A stretch of 64,000 nucleotides of DNA from Luteibacter sp. OK325 (GTDB taxonomy: Bacteria > Pseudomonadota > Gammaproteobacteria > Xanthomonadales > Rhodanobacteraceae): contig NZ_QAOX01000007.1 of assembly GCF_003050935.1 (NCBI RefSeq), forward strand, positions 124,001 through 188,000, written 5' to 3'. Positions 56,501-64,000 of the stretch are shown here, piece after piece. The number at the start of each line of letters is the position of its first letter. The first letter of the stretch is position 1. The position numbers and the translations under genes are program-made. The notes under the pieces are model-generated. The model made no database searches, was not told the origin of the DNA, and was given only the letters and a program-made list of their open reading frames with translations.

Positions 56501-57325
56501 TTATCGGCGCCGTTCGCTCAGGGAGTAGCGATAGACGCCCCCATGCTTCTTCAGCATATACGCGAAACCGGCGAGGTGCTTGATGGTCAGCCTCGAGAAC
56601 TTGCGTGTGCGCCGCTTGTAGTCGTGCACGACGGAAATCTTTCGGCAGTAATAGTTGCGTAGGCCCAGCTTGCGGGTGCGTACACAGAACTCGGCATCTT
56701 CGGGGCCGAAGAAGATGCGGTCGTCGTAGCCCATCAACAGCGCGGCGACCTCCTTGGTGAAGGTCTGGTTCGCACCCAGCACGTAGTCCACCTCGAGCGG
56801 ATCGTCGCTGGCGTCGAACTGGGTGTCGAGCATCAGGTGCCTGTCCAGCTCGCGCTTGACGAAGCCGAGCTTGCGGCTGGCCGGGATGCGCGCCGCGATG
56901 GGTTGGTAGAAGCGGGGAAAGCGCCGGGTGGAGTCCTGGCGACTACGGTCGACATTGAGTAGCTCGAAGCCGACCACGCCGGCATCGGGATGCGCCTGGA
57001 AGAATCCCTCGACGATGGAGCCAGGATCGGTGGTCAGGAAGATGGTGTCGTTGTCGAGCGTCATGCAGTACTTGCCGCGCGCCAGGAACAGGCCACGATT
57101 GCGCGCAGGGCCCACGCCGTAATTACGGTCGAGCGGAAAATAGCGAACCTGGGGAAGGGTGGCGACGAACTCGGCACTGCCGTCGCGTGAGCCGTTGTCG
57201 ACGACGATCACTTCGTCGCGATCGAAGTCGACCTTGTCCATCAGGGACAGCAGGCAGCGCTCGAGATTCTCTCGCTCGTTCCAGGTGATGATGATGATCG
57301 ACAATCTCACGTCTGCCTCGCTCAT
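56501..57325 (-). CDS. Family 2 glycosyltransferase (rhamnosyltransferase-like)
   Basis: A 274-residue GT-A enzyme: LSIIIITWNERENLERCLLS at the N-terminus, EVIVVDNGSRDGSAEFVATL, and the nucleotide-binding DxD region CMTLDNDTIFLT. YVLGANQTFTKEVAALLMGY and FFGPEDAEFCVRTRKLGL contain the usual ED acceptor motif. It adds one sugar to the lipid-linked repeat unit in the cytoplasm. GGAG precedes the ATG at 57325. It overlaps the acetyltransferase gene by 4 nt. Confidence 0.92.
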   Translation of the reverse strand: MSEADVRLSIIIITWNERENLERCLLSLMDKVDFDRDEVIVVDNGSRDGSAEFVATLPQVRYFPLDRNYGVGPARNRGLFLARGKYCMTLDNDTIFLTTDPGSIVEGFFQAHPDAGVVGFELLNVDRSRQDSTRRFPRFYQPIAARIPASRKLGFVKRELDRHLMLDTQFDASDDPLEVDYVLGANQTFTKEVAALLMGYDDRIFFGPEDAEFCVRTRKLGLRNYYCRKISVVHDYKRRTRKFSRLTIKHLAGFAYMLKKHGGVYRYSLSERRR

Positions 57326-57792
57326 GGCGATGCTCCAGGGGGGGATGAGGGGGTGATGACCGCGTTGGCCTTCACCACGAAGTTGTCCGGTATGACCACG
57401 GGCCCGAAGATGCAGGCACCCGTGCCGATGGTGACGTTGTCGCCGATGACCGGCGTGCCGTCGCCAGGCCAGCGGTTGCCTATGCAGACCCGGGCGTACA
57501 GGGTGCAGTTGGCGCCGATCGTCGTCTTGCCGTTCACGATGATTCCGAAGGCGTGATAGATGACCAGCCCGGGGCCGATCGTCGCTGTCGTGGGCAGGTA
57601 GCACTTGAAGACGAACTCGGCGACTTTCTCCAGGACGCGAAGCGGCGTATGCAGCCAACTGCCGCGAGCGGTTGTGATCAGCCGATAGCTGAGGATCACC
57701 CAGAACGACTGGTCGAGCATCCACCACACCATGCCATGAAAGCCGGGTAGCGATCGAAGGCGACGGACGTCGGCACGGAAATCGTCAAGCAT
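57322..57792 (-). CDS. Hexapeptide-repeat acetyltransferase (serine acetyltransferase-like)
   Basis: A 156-residue left-handed beta-helix acyltransferase of the CysE/LbH type. Hexapeptide repeats are IGPGLVIYHAFGIIVNGKTT, IGANCTLYARVCIGNRW, PVIGDNVTIGTGACIFGPVV and IPDNFVVKANAVIT, with the catalytic His in VIYHAFG. In EPS loci such proteins usually O-acetylate a sugar. It lacks the long N-terminal domain of true serine acetyltransferases. The start is 57792 or the in-frame ATG at 57801. It overlaps its neighbours at both ends, indicating tight coupling. Confidence 0.85.
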   Translation of the reverse strand: MLDDFRADVRRLRSLPGFHGMVWWMLDQSFWVILSYRLITTARGSWLHTPLRVLEKVAEFVFKCYLPTTATIGPGLVIYHAFGIIVNGKTTIGANCTLYARVCIGNRWPGDGTPVIGDNVTIGTGACIFGPVVIPDNFVVKANAVITPSSPPGASP

Positions 57793-59014
57793 GGGTCGCA
57801 TCCGGTTCGGGCTGGGCAGGCTTCGGTTGTAGCCATCGGGTTCGTGCCGTCCGTGCTTTCTCGGAAGCGGCATGTCGGATCTGGACGCGACGGATGTCAT
57901 TCCGGGCATAGAACATGCCGACGAAGAACCAGAAATAGGCTTCGTATCCGCTGAACTCGATGAAGGCCAGCATCAGATAGCACAGCAGGAAGGCCTTGAT
58001 GTTGCGTTGCTGGCCTTCGGCGGGAGTGAACACGATGTGCGCCGCCATTACCAGGAACAGCAGCAGCGACTGGACGCCGCCTTCGAGAAGGAACTGCAGA
58101 TAGATATTGTGGACGTTGTTCTCGACGAAGGTCAGCCCGGAGATCTGTTCCATCACGGGCACGCCATTGCCGACGCCATAACCCAGCAGGTTCCGCGTCA
58201 GGGCGGTGCCGGCACTGGTCCACAGCGCGAGGCGGCCGACGTTCTTGTGTTCGAGTTGGGTCTCCGCCTGCAGGTTGAAGCGGTCCAGTACCGGGATGTC
58301 GATGACCGAAGACAACACCAGGCCGCCCAGGAGAACCACCATGGCCACCGCGAGGAAGCTGTAGAGGTAGTAGTGACGTGTCTTGCGCGTGCGGTACGCG
58401 GCGATGCCGATCGATACCGCCGCGCCGACCAGCCCGGCACGGGAGAGCATGGTGGCGCTGGTCAACACGGCTATCGCGGCGGCGATGGGATACACGCGCG
58501 TGCCGAGCAGAAGGATAGACAGCAATGCCAGCAGGCTGGCCTCGATATTGCGTCCGCCGGTGGACATGTAGAGCACGCCGGAGGCACCTTCGCTGCGCGC
58601 GTACACCGCGCCGAGCTGGCCGGCGTAGACGATATCGCGCAGGATGACGAAGGTGAGGCAGCACCCCAGCATCCAGATGAATATCCTGCGCAGCTCCATG
58701 TCGGCCAGCTTGCGTCCGAAGACGACGCCGAGGAAGTACGACGTCGCGACGAAAAGTATCAGTGTCGAACGGAGACCTCCGCCGTACGTCGCGGCCGCCG
58801 CGAGTGAGGTTGCGATCATGGCCGCGATGAAGGCCGTGCCCGGGTTGAGCTTCAGGTACCGGGCTACCGGCAGGTAGAGCACGGGCATCAGGAGCAGGAG
58901 GATGTGATAGACATTGACGTGCGACTTGCTCGTCGTGCTGTGTCCCAGGGGAATCTGGACGAACAGCATCGCCATGAGCGTGAGGGCGGCGGCACGTGTC
59001 TTGTTGATCAGCAT
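57785..59014 (-). CDS. O-antigen ligase/Wzy-type polymerase
   Basis: A 409-residue protein with about 10-12 membrane spans. The Wzy_C/O-antigen ligase-like features are a central arginine-containing loop (KNVGRLALWTSAGTALTRNL, then LGYGVGNGVP) and FVENNVHNIYLQFLLEGGVQ, where the H-N-x-Y/F-L sequence is typical. The polymerase joins lipid-linked repeat units at the periplasmic face. Length and topology suit Wzy; since Wzy proteins share little sequence, the call relies on these motifs plus context. Confidence 0.82.
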   Translation of the reverse strand: MLINKTRAAALTLMAMLFVQIPLGHSTTSKSHVNVYHILLLLMPVLYLPVARYLKLNPGTAFIAAMIATSLAAAATYGGGLRSTLILFVATSYFLGVVFGRKLADMELRRIFIWMLGCCLTFVILRDIVYAGQLGAVYARSEGASGVLYMSTGGRNIEASLLALLSILLLGTRVYPIAAAIAVLTSATMLSRAGLVGAAVSIGIAAYRTRKTRHYYLYSFLAVAMVVLLGGLVLSSVIDIPVLDRFNLQAETQLEHKNVGRLALWTSAGTALTRNLLGYGVGNGVPVMEQISGLTFVENNVHNIYLQFLLEGGVQSLLLFLVMAAHIVFTPAEGQQRNIKAFLLCYLMLAFIEFSGYEAYFWFFVGMFYARNDIRRVQIRHAASEKARTARTRWLQPKPAQPEPDATHA

Positions 59015-59018
59015 CGGA

Positions 59019-59903
59019 TCAACCTATCGCCACGCCGAAGAACTTGTGCAGGAGCACCTTCAGCGTCGACTTATAGCCTCTCACCGAGATGTTGCGGGCG
59101 ATATCGCCCAGCGGTGGCCTCTCCCGGTTCATCACATACTGGATATTGCGGTGGTTGCGCTGCTGGTCGGCGCTCATCAGGCCTGTGTGCTTGGCGATGA
59201 AGCGCTCGCTGCCCTCGGCGCGCTTGCTCGAATTGCGGATGCGCGCGCGTGAGCGGTCGTCATCGACGAAGGAGAGCAGCGGGCGCGTCCGCACAGCGGG
59301 GCCGTAGCGGTCGGCGAGGCGGATCCACATGTCGTAGTCCTGCCAGGAAGGCATCGATTCGTCGAAGCCGCCCAGTGCGCGCATCCGCGACAGTTCGGTG
59401 AGTACCTGGTTTCCCGCCAGGTTCGCATATAACAGCGCAGGCAACGTAAGCGTGTCGACCCGTGCCAGTTCCGACTCGGCGTACCGACGCTCGTACAGCG
59501 ACGCCATCTGCGCATCGGTCTGGAAGTACCGGAAACGACTGCAGGCGAAGGAGGGCGAGTAACGGCGATAGGTGTCGACCAGGGTCTGGATTCGCTGCGG
59601 GTGGAACAGGTCGTCGTCGTCCAGCCCGGTAACGTAGGTGCCCACCGCCTCCTCGATGCAACGATTACGGGCGCGGCACGCGCCCTGCGGCGTGTCGTTA
59701 CGAAGGTAGGTGAACTTGCCGGGATAGCGGCTGGCATACCCGGCCACGACATCCGCTGTATCGTCGGTCGAGGCCTCGTCGCAGATCAGTACCTCGATCT
59801 CCGGGTAGGTCTGTGCCAGTACGGAGTCGACCGCCCGTCGCAACAGCGCCGAGCGATTGCGGGTGGGAATGTAAACGCTCACCAGGGGCATCGCTTTCTC
59901 CAT
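59019..59903 (-). CDS. Family 2 glycosyltransferase
   Basis: A 294-residue GT-A glycosyltransferase beginning VSVYIPTRNRSALLRRAVDS, with EVLICDEASTDDTADVVAGY, ACRARNRCIEEAVGTYVTGL and DDDDLFHPQRIQTLV (the DxD-like acidic cluster). The acceptor side carries MPSWQDYDMWIRLADRYG. It lies 4 nt from the polymerase gene and 1 nt from the flippase gene. It adds one sugar to the repeat unit; the sugar donor cannot be deduced from sequence. Confidence 0.92.
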   Translation of the reverse strand: MEKAMPLVSVYIPTRNRSALLRRAVDSVLAQTYPEIEVLICDEASTDDTADVVAGYASRYPGKFTYLRNDTPQGACRARNRCIEEAVGTYVTGLDDDDLFHPQRIQTLVDTYRRYSPSFACSRFRYFQTDAQMASLYERRYAESELARVDTLTLPALLYANLAGNQVLTELSRMRALGGFDESMPSWQDYDMWIRLADRYGPAVRTRPLLSFVDDDRSRARIRNSSKRAEGSERFIAKHTGLMSADQQRNHRNIQYVMNRERPPLGDIARNISVRGYKSTLKVLLHKFFGVAIG

Positions 59904-59904
59904 C

Positions 59905-61329
59905 TCAGGCGCCCACCGTGTTCACTTGCCGGTTGAGCAACGTATGCCGACTACGCCAGATCACCCATAGCAGTGGCGGTGTAGCCACGGCGAAACGCAC
60001 GACGCTGACCTTCCAGTCGTCGCCGGGGTACAGCGCGACGGCAAGCATCAGGAAGGTATAGGGCACGAAACTTTCGACCGTCCAGGAGCTGAAGAACTCG
60101 CCAGCGGTGAGGGTGATGATCTTCGAGGAGAAAAAGTAGTACGACAGGATCGTGGCCAGGACCTGGCTGATCGCCAGCGCAACCGCCATGATTTCGAGCG
60201 AGCGCGACAACGCGCCGGCGACGCTGACCAGCAAGGTCACGCCACAGATCTTGAGGTTCCAGCCGAATTCGACATCCGAGCGGCCCAGGCTCTGGCTCAG
60301 CGCACCGATCAGCGAGCCGAGCGGACGCAGCATGCCGAACAGCAGCATCAGCGGTATGAGTTCCGCCACGCCGGTGTAGCGGTGCCCATACAGGATCGTC
60401 ACCGCCGGTGGCGCGAACACCGCCAGCATGATGAACACGCTGCTGCTGAAGACCGAAACGCTGCGCAGGCCGACCAGGTAGATCCGGCGTAGCGCCTGCG
60501 GATCATCCTGGAGCGTCGCCAGGCGAGGCAAGGCAAGGCGCTGCACCACCGGCATGATCAGCTTGGTCGGTTGCAGCACCAGTTCCTTGGCAAGCGAGTA
60601 CACGCCGAGGGACGCGAGCCCGAGAAATTTGCCCAGGATGATCTGGTCGGCCTGGCTGCGCAGCTGGTTGATGACTTGCGAGCCGAGCTGGAATGCGCCG
60701 TAGCGCAGTGCCTGTCCGATGATGCCGCGATCGAAGGCGCGCCCGGGATGCCAGTCTCGTTGCGCGACGGCAACAAAGCACGCCAGGCGCACCAGGCTGT
60801 TGACGATCATCGCGTACACGGCCGCTTCGATCGATGCGCCAAAGGCGAGCACCAGCACCAGCAAAGTGACTAATCCGGACAGGCGTCCGATGACCTCGAT
60901 GCGCGAGAGCCTGGGCAACTGGAAGGTCTTGATCAGGCTGGCCTGATACTGCGCGGCCAGCCCCAGCAGCGCGAAGTTGACCGTGGACAGCCGCAACAGG
61001 TGACCCAGTACGTCCGAACCGTAGAAATAGGCGACCCCGTAGGACGCGCCGAACAGCACCAGGGCGGACACCAGGCCCAGCCCGGCGCTGATCATGAACA
61101 GTGAGGTGCGCTCAGGGCGGCTGATGTTCTGACGATGGATGAGGTAGCTGCTCAGGCCCATGTCCTGCAGCAGCATGGCGATCGAATTGACCACGTTGAC
61201 GATCGCCAGCGCGCCCAGCAGGTGCGCATCGACATGGTGGGCGAGCACCGCGATCTGCAGGAGCTGACTCGCTGCGCTGACCATGGCCGAGCCGGCGGTC
61301 CACAAGGCATCGCGTCGGGCGGAGGGCAT
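59905..61329 (-). CDS. Wzx-type polysaccharide flippase
   Basis: A 474-residue MOP-superfamily protein with about 12-14 membrane spans and the Polysacc_synt N-terminus (TAGSAMVSAASQLLQIAVLA, GALAIVNVVNSIAMLLQDMG, SSYLIHRQNISRPE). The QADQIILGKFLGLASLGVYS segment is typical of WzxC-like flippases. It turns the undecaprenyl-linked repeat unit to the periplasmic face for Wzy. Its position between two glycosyltransferase genes is usual. Confidence 0.9.
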   Translation of the reverse strand: MPSARRDALWTAGSAMVSAASQLLQIAVLAHHVDAHLLGALAIVNVVNSIAMLLQDMGLSSYLIHRQNISRPERTSLFMISAGLGLVSALVLFGASYGVAYFYGSDVLGHLLRLSTVNFALLGLAAQYQASLIKTFQLPRLSRIEVIGRLSGLVTLLVLVLAFGASIEAAVYAMIVNSLVRLACFVAVAQRDWHPGRAFDRGIIGQALRYGAFQLGSQVINQLRSQADQIILGKFLGLASLGVYSLAKELVLQPTKLIMPVVQRLALPRLATLQDDPQALRRIYLVGLRSVSVFSSSVFIMLAVFAPPAVTILYGHRYTGVAELIPLMLLFGMLRPLGSLIGALSQSLGRSDVEFGWNLKICGVTLLVSVAGALSRSLEIMAVALAISQVLATILSYYFFSSKIITLTAGEFFSSWTVESFVPYTFLMLAVALYPGDDWKVSVVRFAVATPPLLWVIWRSRHTLLNRQVNTVGA

Positions 61330-61341
61330 CGTGGCGTCCTC

Positions 61342-62574
61342 CTAGGTCAGCTGGGCGGCGAGCTGGTCGTGCAACCGGCTCTGGTTGAAATGGGTTTCCA
61401 CGGTGGTGCGGGCACACTGAGCGATCGCGGCGAGGTCGTAGTCGCCGCGCTGGATGCGCGCGAGCTTGTCCGCCAGTGCGTCGACATCGCGCTCGGGTAC
61501 CAGCCAGCCCGAGCGGCCGTCGTCGATCAGCTCGGGAATACCGCTGTGTACGGTGGACAGGCAGGGCACGCCGCTGGCCATGGCCTCCATCAACGATACC
61601 GGGATGCCTTCCTGGTCGCCATCCGCCGCGGTGACGCTGGGCAAGGCGAACACGTCCGCACGCCCGAGCGCGGATTGCACATAGGCCTTGTCGCGTCGAC
61701 CACGGATGACGATATGCTCGCCGAGCGCCTGTTCGGCGACGAAGCGCTCGAGTCCTGCCTGCAACGGGCCATCACCGATGACCTCCAGCTCGACCAGGAT
61801 CTGCCGTTGGGCCAGTCGCGCTATGGCCTGGCACAGATAGAGCACACCTTTCTTCTCGACCAGCCGAGCCACGGTGACCACTCGCAGCGTTCTTCCTTGT
61901 GCGGGCGCGCCGGCCGTCGGCGGCACGAAGCGGAAGCTGTCCAGATCGACGCCCATGCGGTGTACGTGGATCTTGTCGGGCGCACAGCCGAGCGCTTCGA
62001 GCCTGAGCCCCCAGCACGTGCTGATCGGCAGCATGCGTTCCCCGCTGGCAAACAACCGCTGGTAGTCGCCGGCGTGCCGTGCGAGCACGCTGTGTTGAGA
62101 CAGGTCGTAGCCGTGGAACACCGTGAAGATCGGTCCCTCCAACAAGCCCAGGGCGCGCAGGTTCGCGGCCAGTACGCCGGTCGGCCCGAAGTGGGCGACG
62201 ATGGCGTGCGCCTTGAGCGGCTGGTTCAGCCGTCGCGCCGCGCCCGCGAGCGCCAGGGTCTTCGCGGAGTGGCCGTAGCGGCGGACGGACAGCGCACGCC
62301 GCACCCGGCCCCGGAGCAGGCCGGGCAGCACCTGGCGCAGGCGTTGCAGCAGGATCTGCCGGCCGGTCGATGCACTGGCGGCGTGATCGAAGATGAAGGT
62401 GGCGCGATCCATCAAGCCGCGCGTGGCCACCACGTCCCCGGGAGCAGGCACCGGCCCCCGGCTGATCGCCAGGATCCGTACGTCGAAGCCGCGGTCGAGC
62501 AGGCCCACGATCTGGTCGATGACGAACGTTTCCGAATACTTGGGAAACTCGGGAAGGACGAACAGGATCGACAT
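61342..62574 (-). CDS. Family 4 glycosyltransferase (GT-B)
   Basis: A 410-residue retaining glycosyltransferase. The N-terminal domain opens ILFVLPEFPKYSETFVIDQI (the SETF motif of colanic acid/WcaL-type enzymes) and HFGPTGVLAANLRALGL. The C-terminal donor domain has VVTVARLVEKKGVLYLCQAI, LEVIGDGPLQ and the E-x7-E region EGIPVSLMEAMASGVPCL. This resembles WcaL/AmsK galactosyltransferases. The ATG at 62574 was selected; the frame runs open far upstream through the next gene. Confidence 0.93.
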   Translation of the reverse strand: MSILFVLPEFPKYSETFVIDQIVGLLDRGFDVRILAISRGPVPAPGDVVATRGLMDRATFIFDHAASASTGRQILLQRLRQVLPGLLRGRVRRALSVRRYGHSAKTLALAGAARRLNQPLKAHAIVAHFGPTGVLAANLRALGLLEGPIFTVFHGYDLSQHSVLARHAGDYQRLFASGERMLPISTCWGLRLEALGCAPDKIHVHRMGVDLDSFRFVPPTAGAPAQGRTLRVVTVARLVEKKGVLYLCQAIARLAQRQILVELEVIGDGPLQAGLERFVAEQALGEHIVIRGRRDKAYVQSALGRADVFALPSVTAADGDQEGIPVSLMEAMASGVPCLSTVHSGIPELIDDGRSGWLVPERDVDALADKLARIQRGDYDLAAIAQCARTTVETHFNQSRLHDQLAAQLT

Positions 62575-62576
62575 GG

Positions 62577-63842
62577 TCAGGGTCCGATCGCGAGCGTGGC
62601 GAGCAGGGACTCCCGCGCGAACGCCTTCTCGCGTGCCACGGCGGCCGCGACCCTGCCGCGCAACGTTTCGTCCTTGAGCAGTTCCAGCACCTTGATGCGC
62701 AGGCTGCCATCGAGCAGGGAAGGGACCGGCATGGCCAGATCGTCCGCGCCAAGTCGCTTCATGATGCCCTCGGACTTGTGCTCGTAGTTGATCGCCACCG
62801 AAGGAGTGCCGAAGTTCATCGAGATGATCGCGCTGTGCAGGCGCGTCCCGATCGTCAGGACGCAGGCTCCCAGCCGCTGGCCCAGCTCGACATCGTTGAG
62901 TTCGTTCATCTCGACATGGAAAGCTTCCGGACGGCGCAGGCGCGCACGTACCTTGAGCGCGATCATGCGGTCGTCCTTGGGATAGCCATCGATCGCGGTG
63001 CATGTGGAGAAGGCGGCGATCCGGTAGCCGGCGTCGATCACGGCGTCGAGCAATTCGGCGAAAGCGCTTTCGTACTGTGCCTGGGTCACGCCGAGGCGTT
63101 TGTCGAACGGCGCCAGCTCGCGGAATGTCACGGCAACCGTCGGTTGCGCGGTATCGACTGCCACCGGTATCCCTGGATGTACCAGCCACGCTGTATCGGA
63201 CGTCCAGCAGACCTTGTCCTGTGGGATGGCGCTTTCCCGCATATAGCGCGCGCTCACTTCTTCGCGCAACGCGAGGGCGTCGACCCGTGCCATCACGTCC
63301 TGCGATACCTTGCGGAAGAACGCTTGCTCGAAAGGACCCACGCTGTGGCCGATCAGGTACGTCGGCCGTCCCGCCAGCAGGGCACAGCTGGCCTGGTCGT
63401 ACTGGGTCGCGCCGTAGAGGTCGACAAAGAATGAACCGCCGACCTGGACCACCAGGTCGTATGCCTTCAGCGATTCGATGTACTCGCGATGACGACGCGG
63501 AAGACGCAGGAATCGGGTCCACCATCGTCGGCGCAGGTGTCCATGCAGCAACCGCGGCACCAGTCTTCGCAACAGCAGCGAGCGAATCATGCCGAAGCGG
63601 TGCCGGGCCGCATTCTGGTAGTAGCCGTTCAGCGTATCGGGCAGCAGCGCGCGGCCGAGCAGGTATTCGGAACTGGTCGGGAAACGACTGGTCACATCGA
63701 TCCGGCTTCCCGGGAGCGCGTCCTCGAGGCATTCCAGCAGGCCGCGCAGGATGGCGCAGTCACCGCGGTTACCGCAGGTATGATTTCCGACGATCAGGAT
63801 GCGCGACATAGAGCTCGATTCATGCATTGCCTCGGTACTCAT
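62577..63842 (-). CDS. Polysaccharide pyruvyltransferase (WcaK/AmsJ-like)
   Basis: A 421-residue enzyme of the polysaccharide pyruvyltransferase family with RILIVGNHTCGNRGDCAILR at the N-terminus, YDLVVQVGGSFFVDLYGATQ in the middle and the donor-site region GACVLTIGTRLHSAIISMNF plus TPSVAINYEHKSEG. It transfers pyruvate from PEP to a sugar, forming a ketal that gives the polymer negative charge. WcaK of colanic acid and AmsJ of amylovoran are the closest functional models. Starts at 63842, 63827 and 63809 are all possible. It is 8 nt after the Wzc stop. Confidence 0.92.
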   Translation of the reverse strand: MSTEAMHESSSMSRILIVGNHTCGNRGDCAILRGLLECLEDALPGSRIDVTSRFPTSSEYLLGRALLPDTLNGYYQNAARHRFGMIRSLLLRRLVPRLLHGHLRRRWWTRFLRLPRRHREYIESLKAYDLVVQVGGSFFVDLYGATQYDQASCALLAGRPTYLIGHSVGPFEQAFFRKVSQDVMARVDALALREEVSARYMRESAIPQDKVCWTSDTAWLVHPGIPVAVDTAQPTVAVTFRELAPFDKRLGVTQAQYESAFAELLDAVIDAGYRIAAFSTCTAIDGYPKDDRMIALKVRARLRRPEAFHVEMNELNDVELGQRLGACVLTIGTRLHSAIISMNFGTPSVAINYEHKSEGIMKRLGADDLAMPVPSLLDGSLRIKVLELLKDETLRGRVAAAVAREKAFARESLLATLAIGP

Positions 63843-63850
63843 GAGGCGGT

Positions 63851-64000
63851 TCAGGCCGGGTCGGCTTTGTACTTGTAGTAGGCGTATGTGGAGTAGCCGG
63901 ACGTGCGGCGTTCCACGGCATTGAAGATCGCACCCTTCAGTTCGACGCCATTCTGTTCGAAGCGCTGTTTTGCCAGGGCCAGTTCGCGCGCCTTGTTCAG
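63851..64000 (-). CDS. Wzc/Etk tyrosine autokinase, C-terminal end (partial)
   Basis: The last 49 codons of a gene that begins beyond the right edge. LALAKQRFEQNGVELKGAIF, then NAVERRTSGYSTYAYYKYK, matches the end of BY-kinases, where a tyrosine cluster follows the P-loop ATPase domain. Tyrosines in GYSTYAYYKYK are the autophosphorylation sites. The kinase controls polymer length with the Wzb/Etp-like phosphatase encoded at 43577. It heads the minus-strand EPS arm. Confidence 0.88.
   Translation of the reverse strand: MNKARELALAKQRFEQNGVELKGAIFNAVERRTSGYSTYAYYKYKADPA

Noticed and set aside
55259-56662. 467-codon plus-strand frame opposite the beta-helix gene
   Set aside because: It has a composition typical of antisense frames, whereas the opposite strand has a Tat signal and repeats of a known fold.
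61135-62787. 550-codon plus-strand frame opposite the flippase and GT4 genes
   Set aside because: It spans two real genes antisense, contains no recognisable motif and has antisense-type composition.

Overview
The window reads as a chromosomal segment of a high-GC gammaproteobacterium, most likely a Rhodanobacteraceae/Xanthomonadales member (Luteibacter/Dyella-like). The main reasons are the lexA2-imuA-imuB SOS cassette with a TGTACAAATGTAC-type operator, a GumD/WcaJ-type first glycosyltransferase, an S-methyl-5'-thioinosine phosphorylase, and many short REP palindromes with a GAGCCGCTTCAGCGGCGA or GAGCCGATTCATCGGCGA core. The genus is inferred from gene content and was not tested by a search.

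Left part (1-23 kb). The minus-strand mutasome operon lexA-imuA-imuB(partial) is followed by a coiled-coil membrane protein built on 21-bp repeats. An MFS/HAD/DeoR operon comes next, then a divergent ppsA/ppsR pair and a DUF1249 gene. A REP and minisatellite patch lies beside a minus-strand tRNA operon (Ala-Glu-Asp) that has its own promoter and terminator. A CPA2 antiporter, a periplasmic FKBP, ugd-slyX-DUF2058, a FadB/J-type beta-oxidation enzyme and a c-di-GMP protein with a small partner precede the envelope-stress unit rpoE-rseA-mucD.

Middle (23-43.5 kb). The housekeeping run lepA-lepB-DUF4845-rnc-era-recO is followed by a REC-Hpt protein, a YdbH-like protein with a DUF1318 lipoprotein, rlmD, CYTH, nagZ, hpt, a thioinosine phosphorylase and a cold-shock gene. 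An accessory patch then holds an MFS remnant, a small membrane protein, a MarR regulator with an operator array, three orphan pseudopilins, a Tat-exported glycosylasparaginase and cutC. An MsbA-like exporter and a PAP2 phosphatase close this part.

Right part (43.5-64 kb). This is an exopolysaccharide/capsule locus. It carries all the export parts of an E. coli group-4-capsule-like system in rearranged order: an Etp-like phosphatase, GfcB, GfcC, GfcD, Wza, and the tail of an Etk/Wzc kinase at the window edge. Sugar and assembly genes accompany them: a second ugd, wcaJ, galE, an O-acyltransferase, two GT2 and one GT4 glycosyltransferases, a hexapeptide acetyltransferase, Wzy-like and Wzx-like proteins, a pyruvyltransferase and a Tat-exported beta-helix protein. 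The likely product is a lipid-linked, pyruvylated and acetylated repeat-unit polysaccharide containing glucuronic acid, assembled by the Wzx/Wzy route.

A regulatory thread may link the regions. GAACTT-N16-TCTCA precedes rpoE, GAACTT-N16-TCTCT precedes the FKBP gene, and a weaker GAACTT-N16-TCGCA sits in the EPS intergenic region. The extracytoplasmic sigma factor encoded here may therefore control itself, a periplasmic foldase and possibly EPS synthesis. That is inference.
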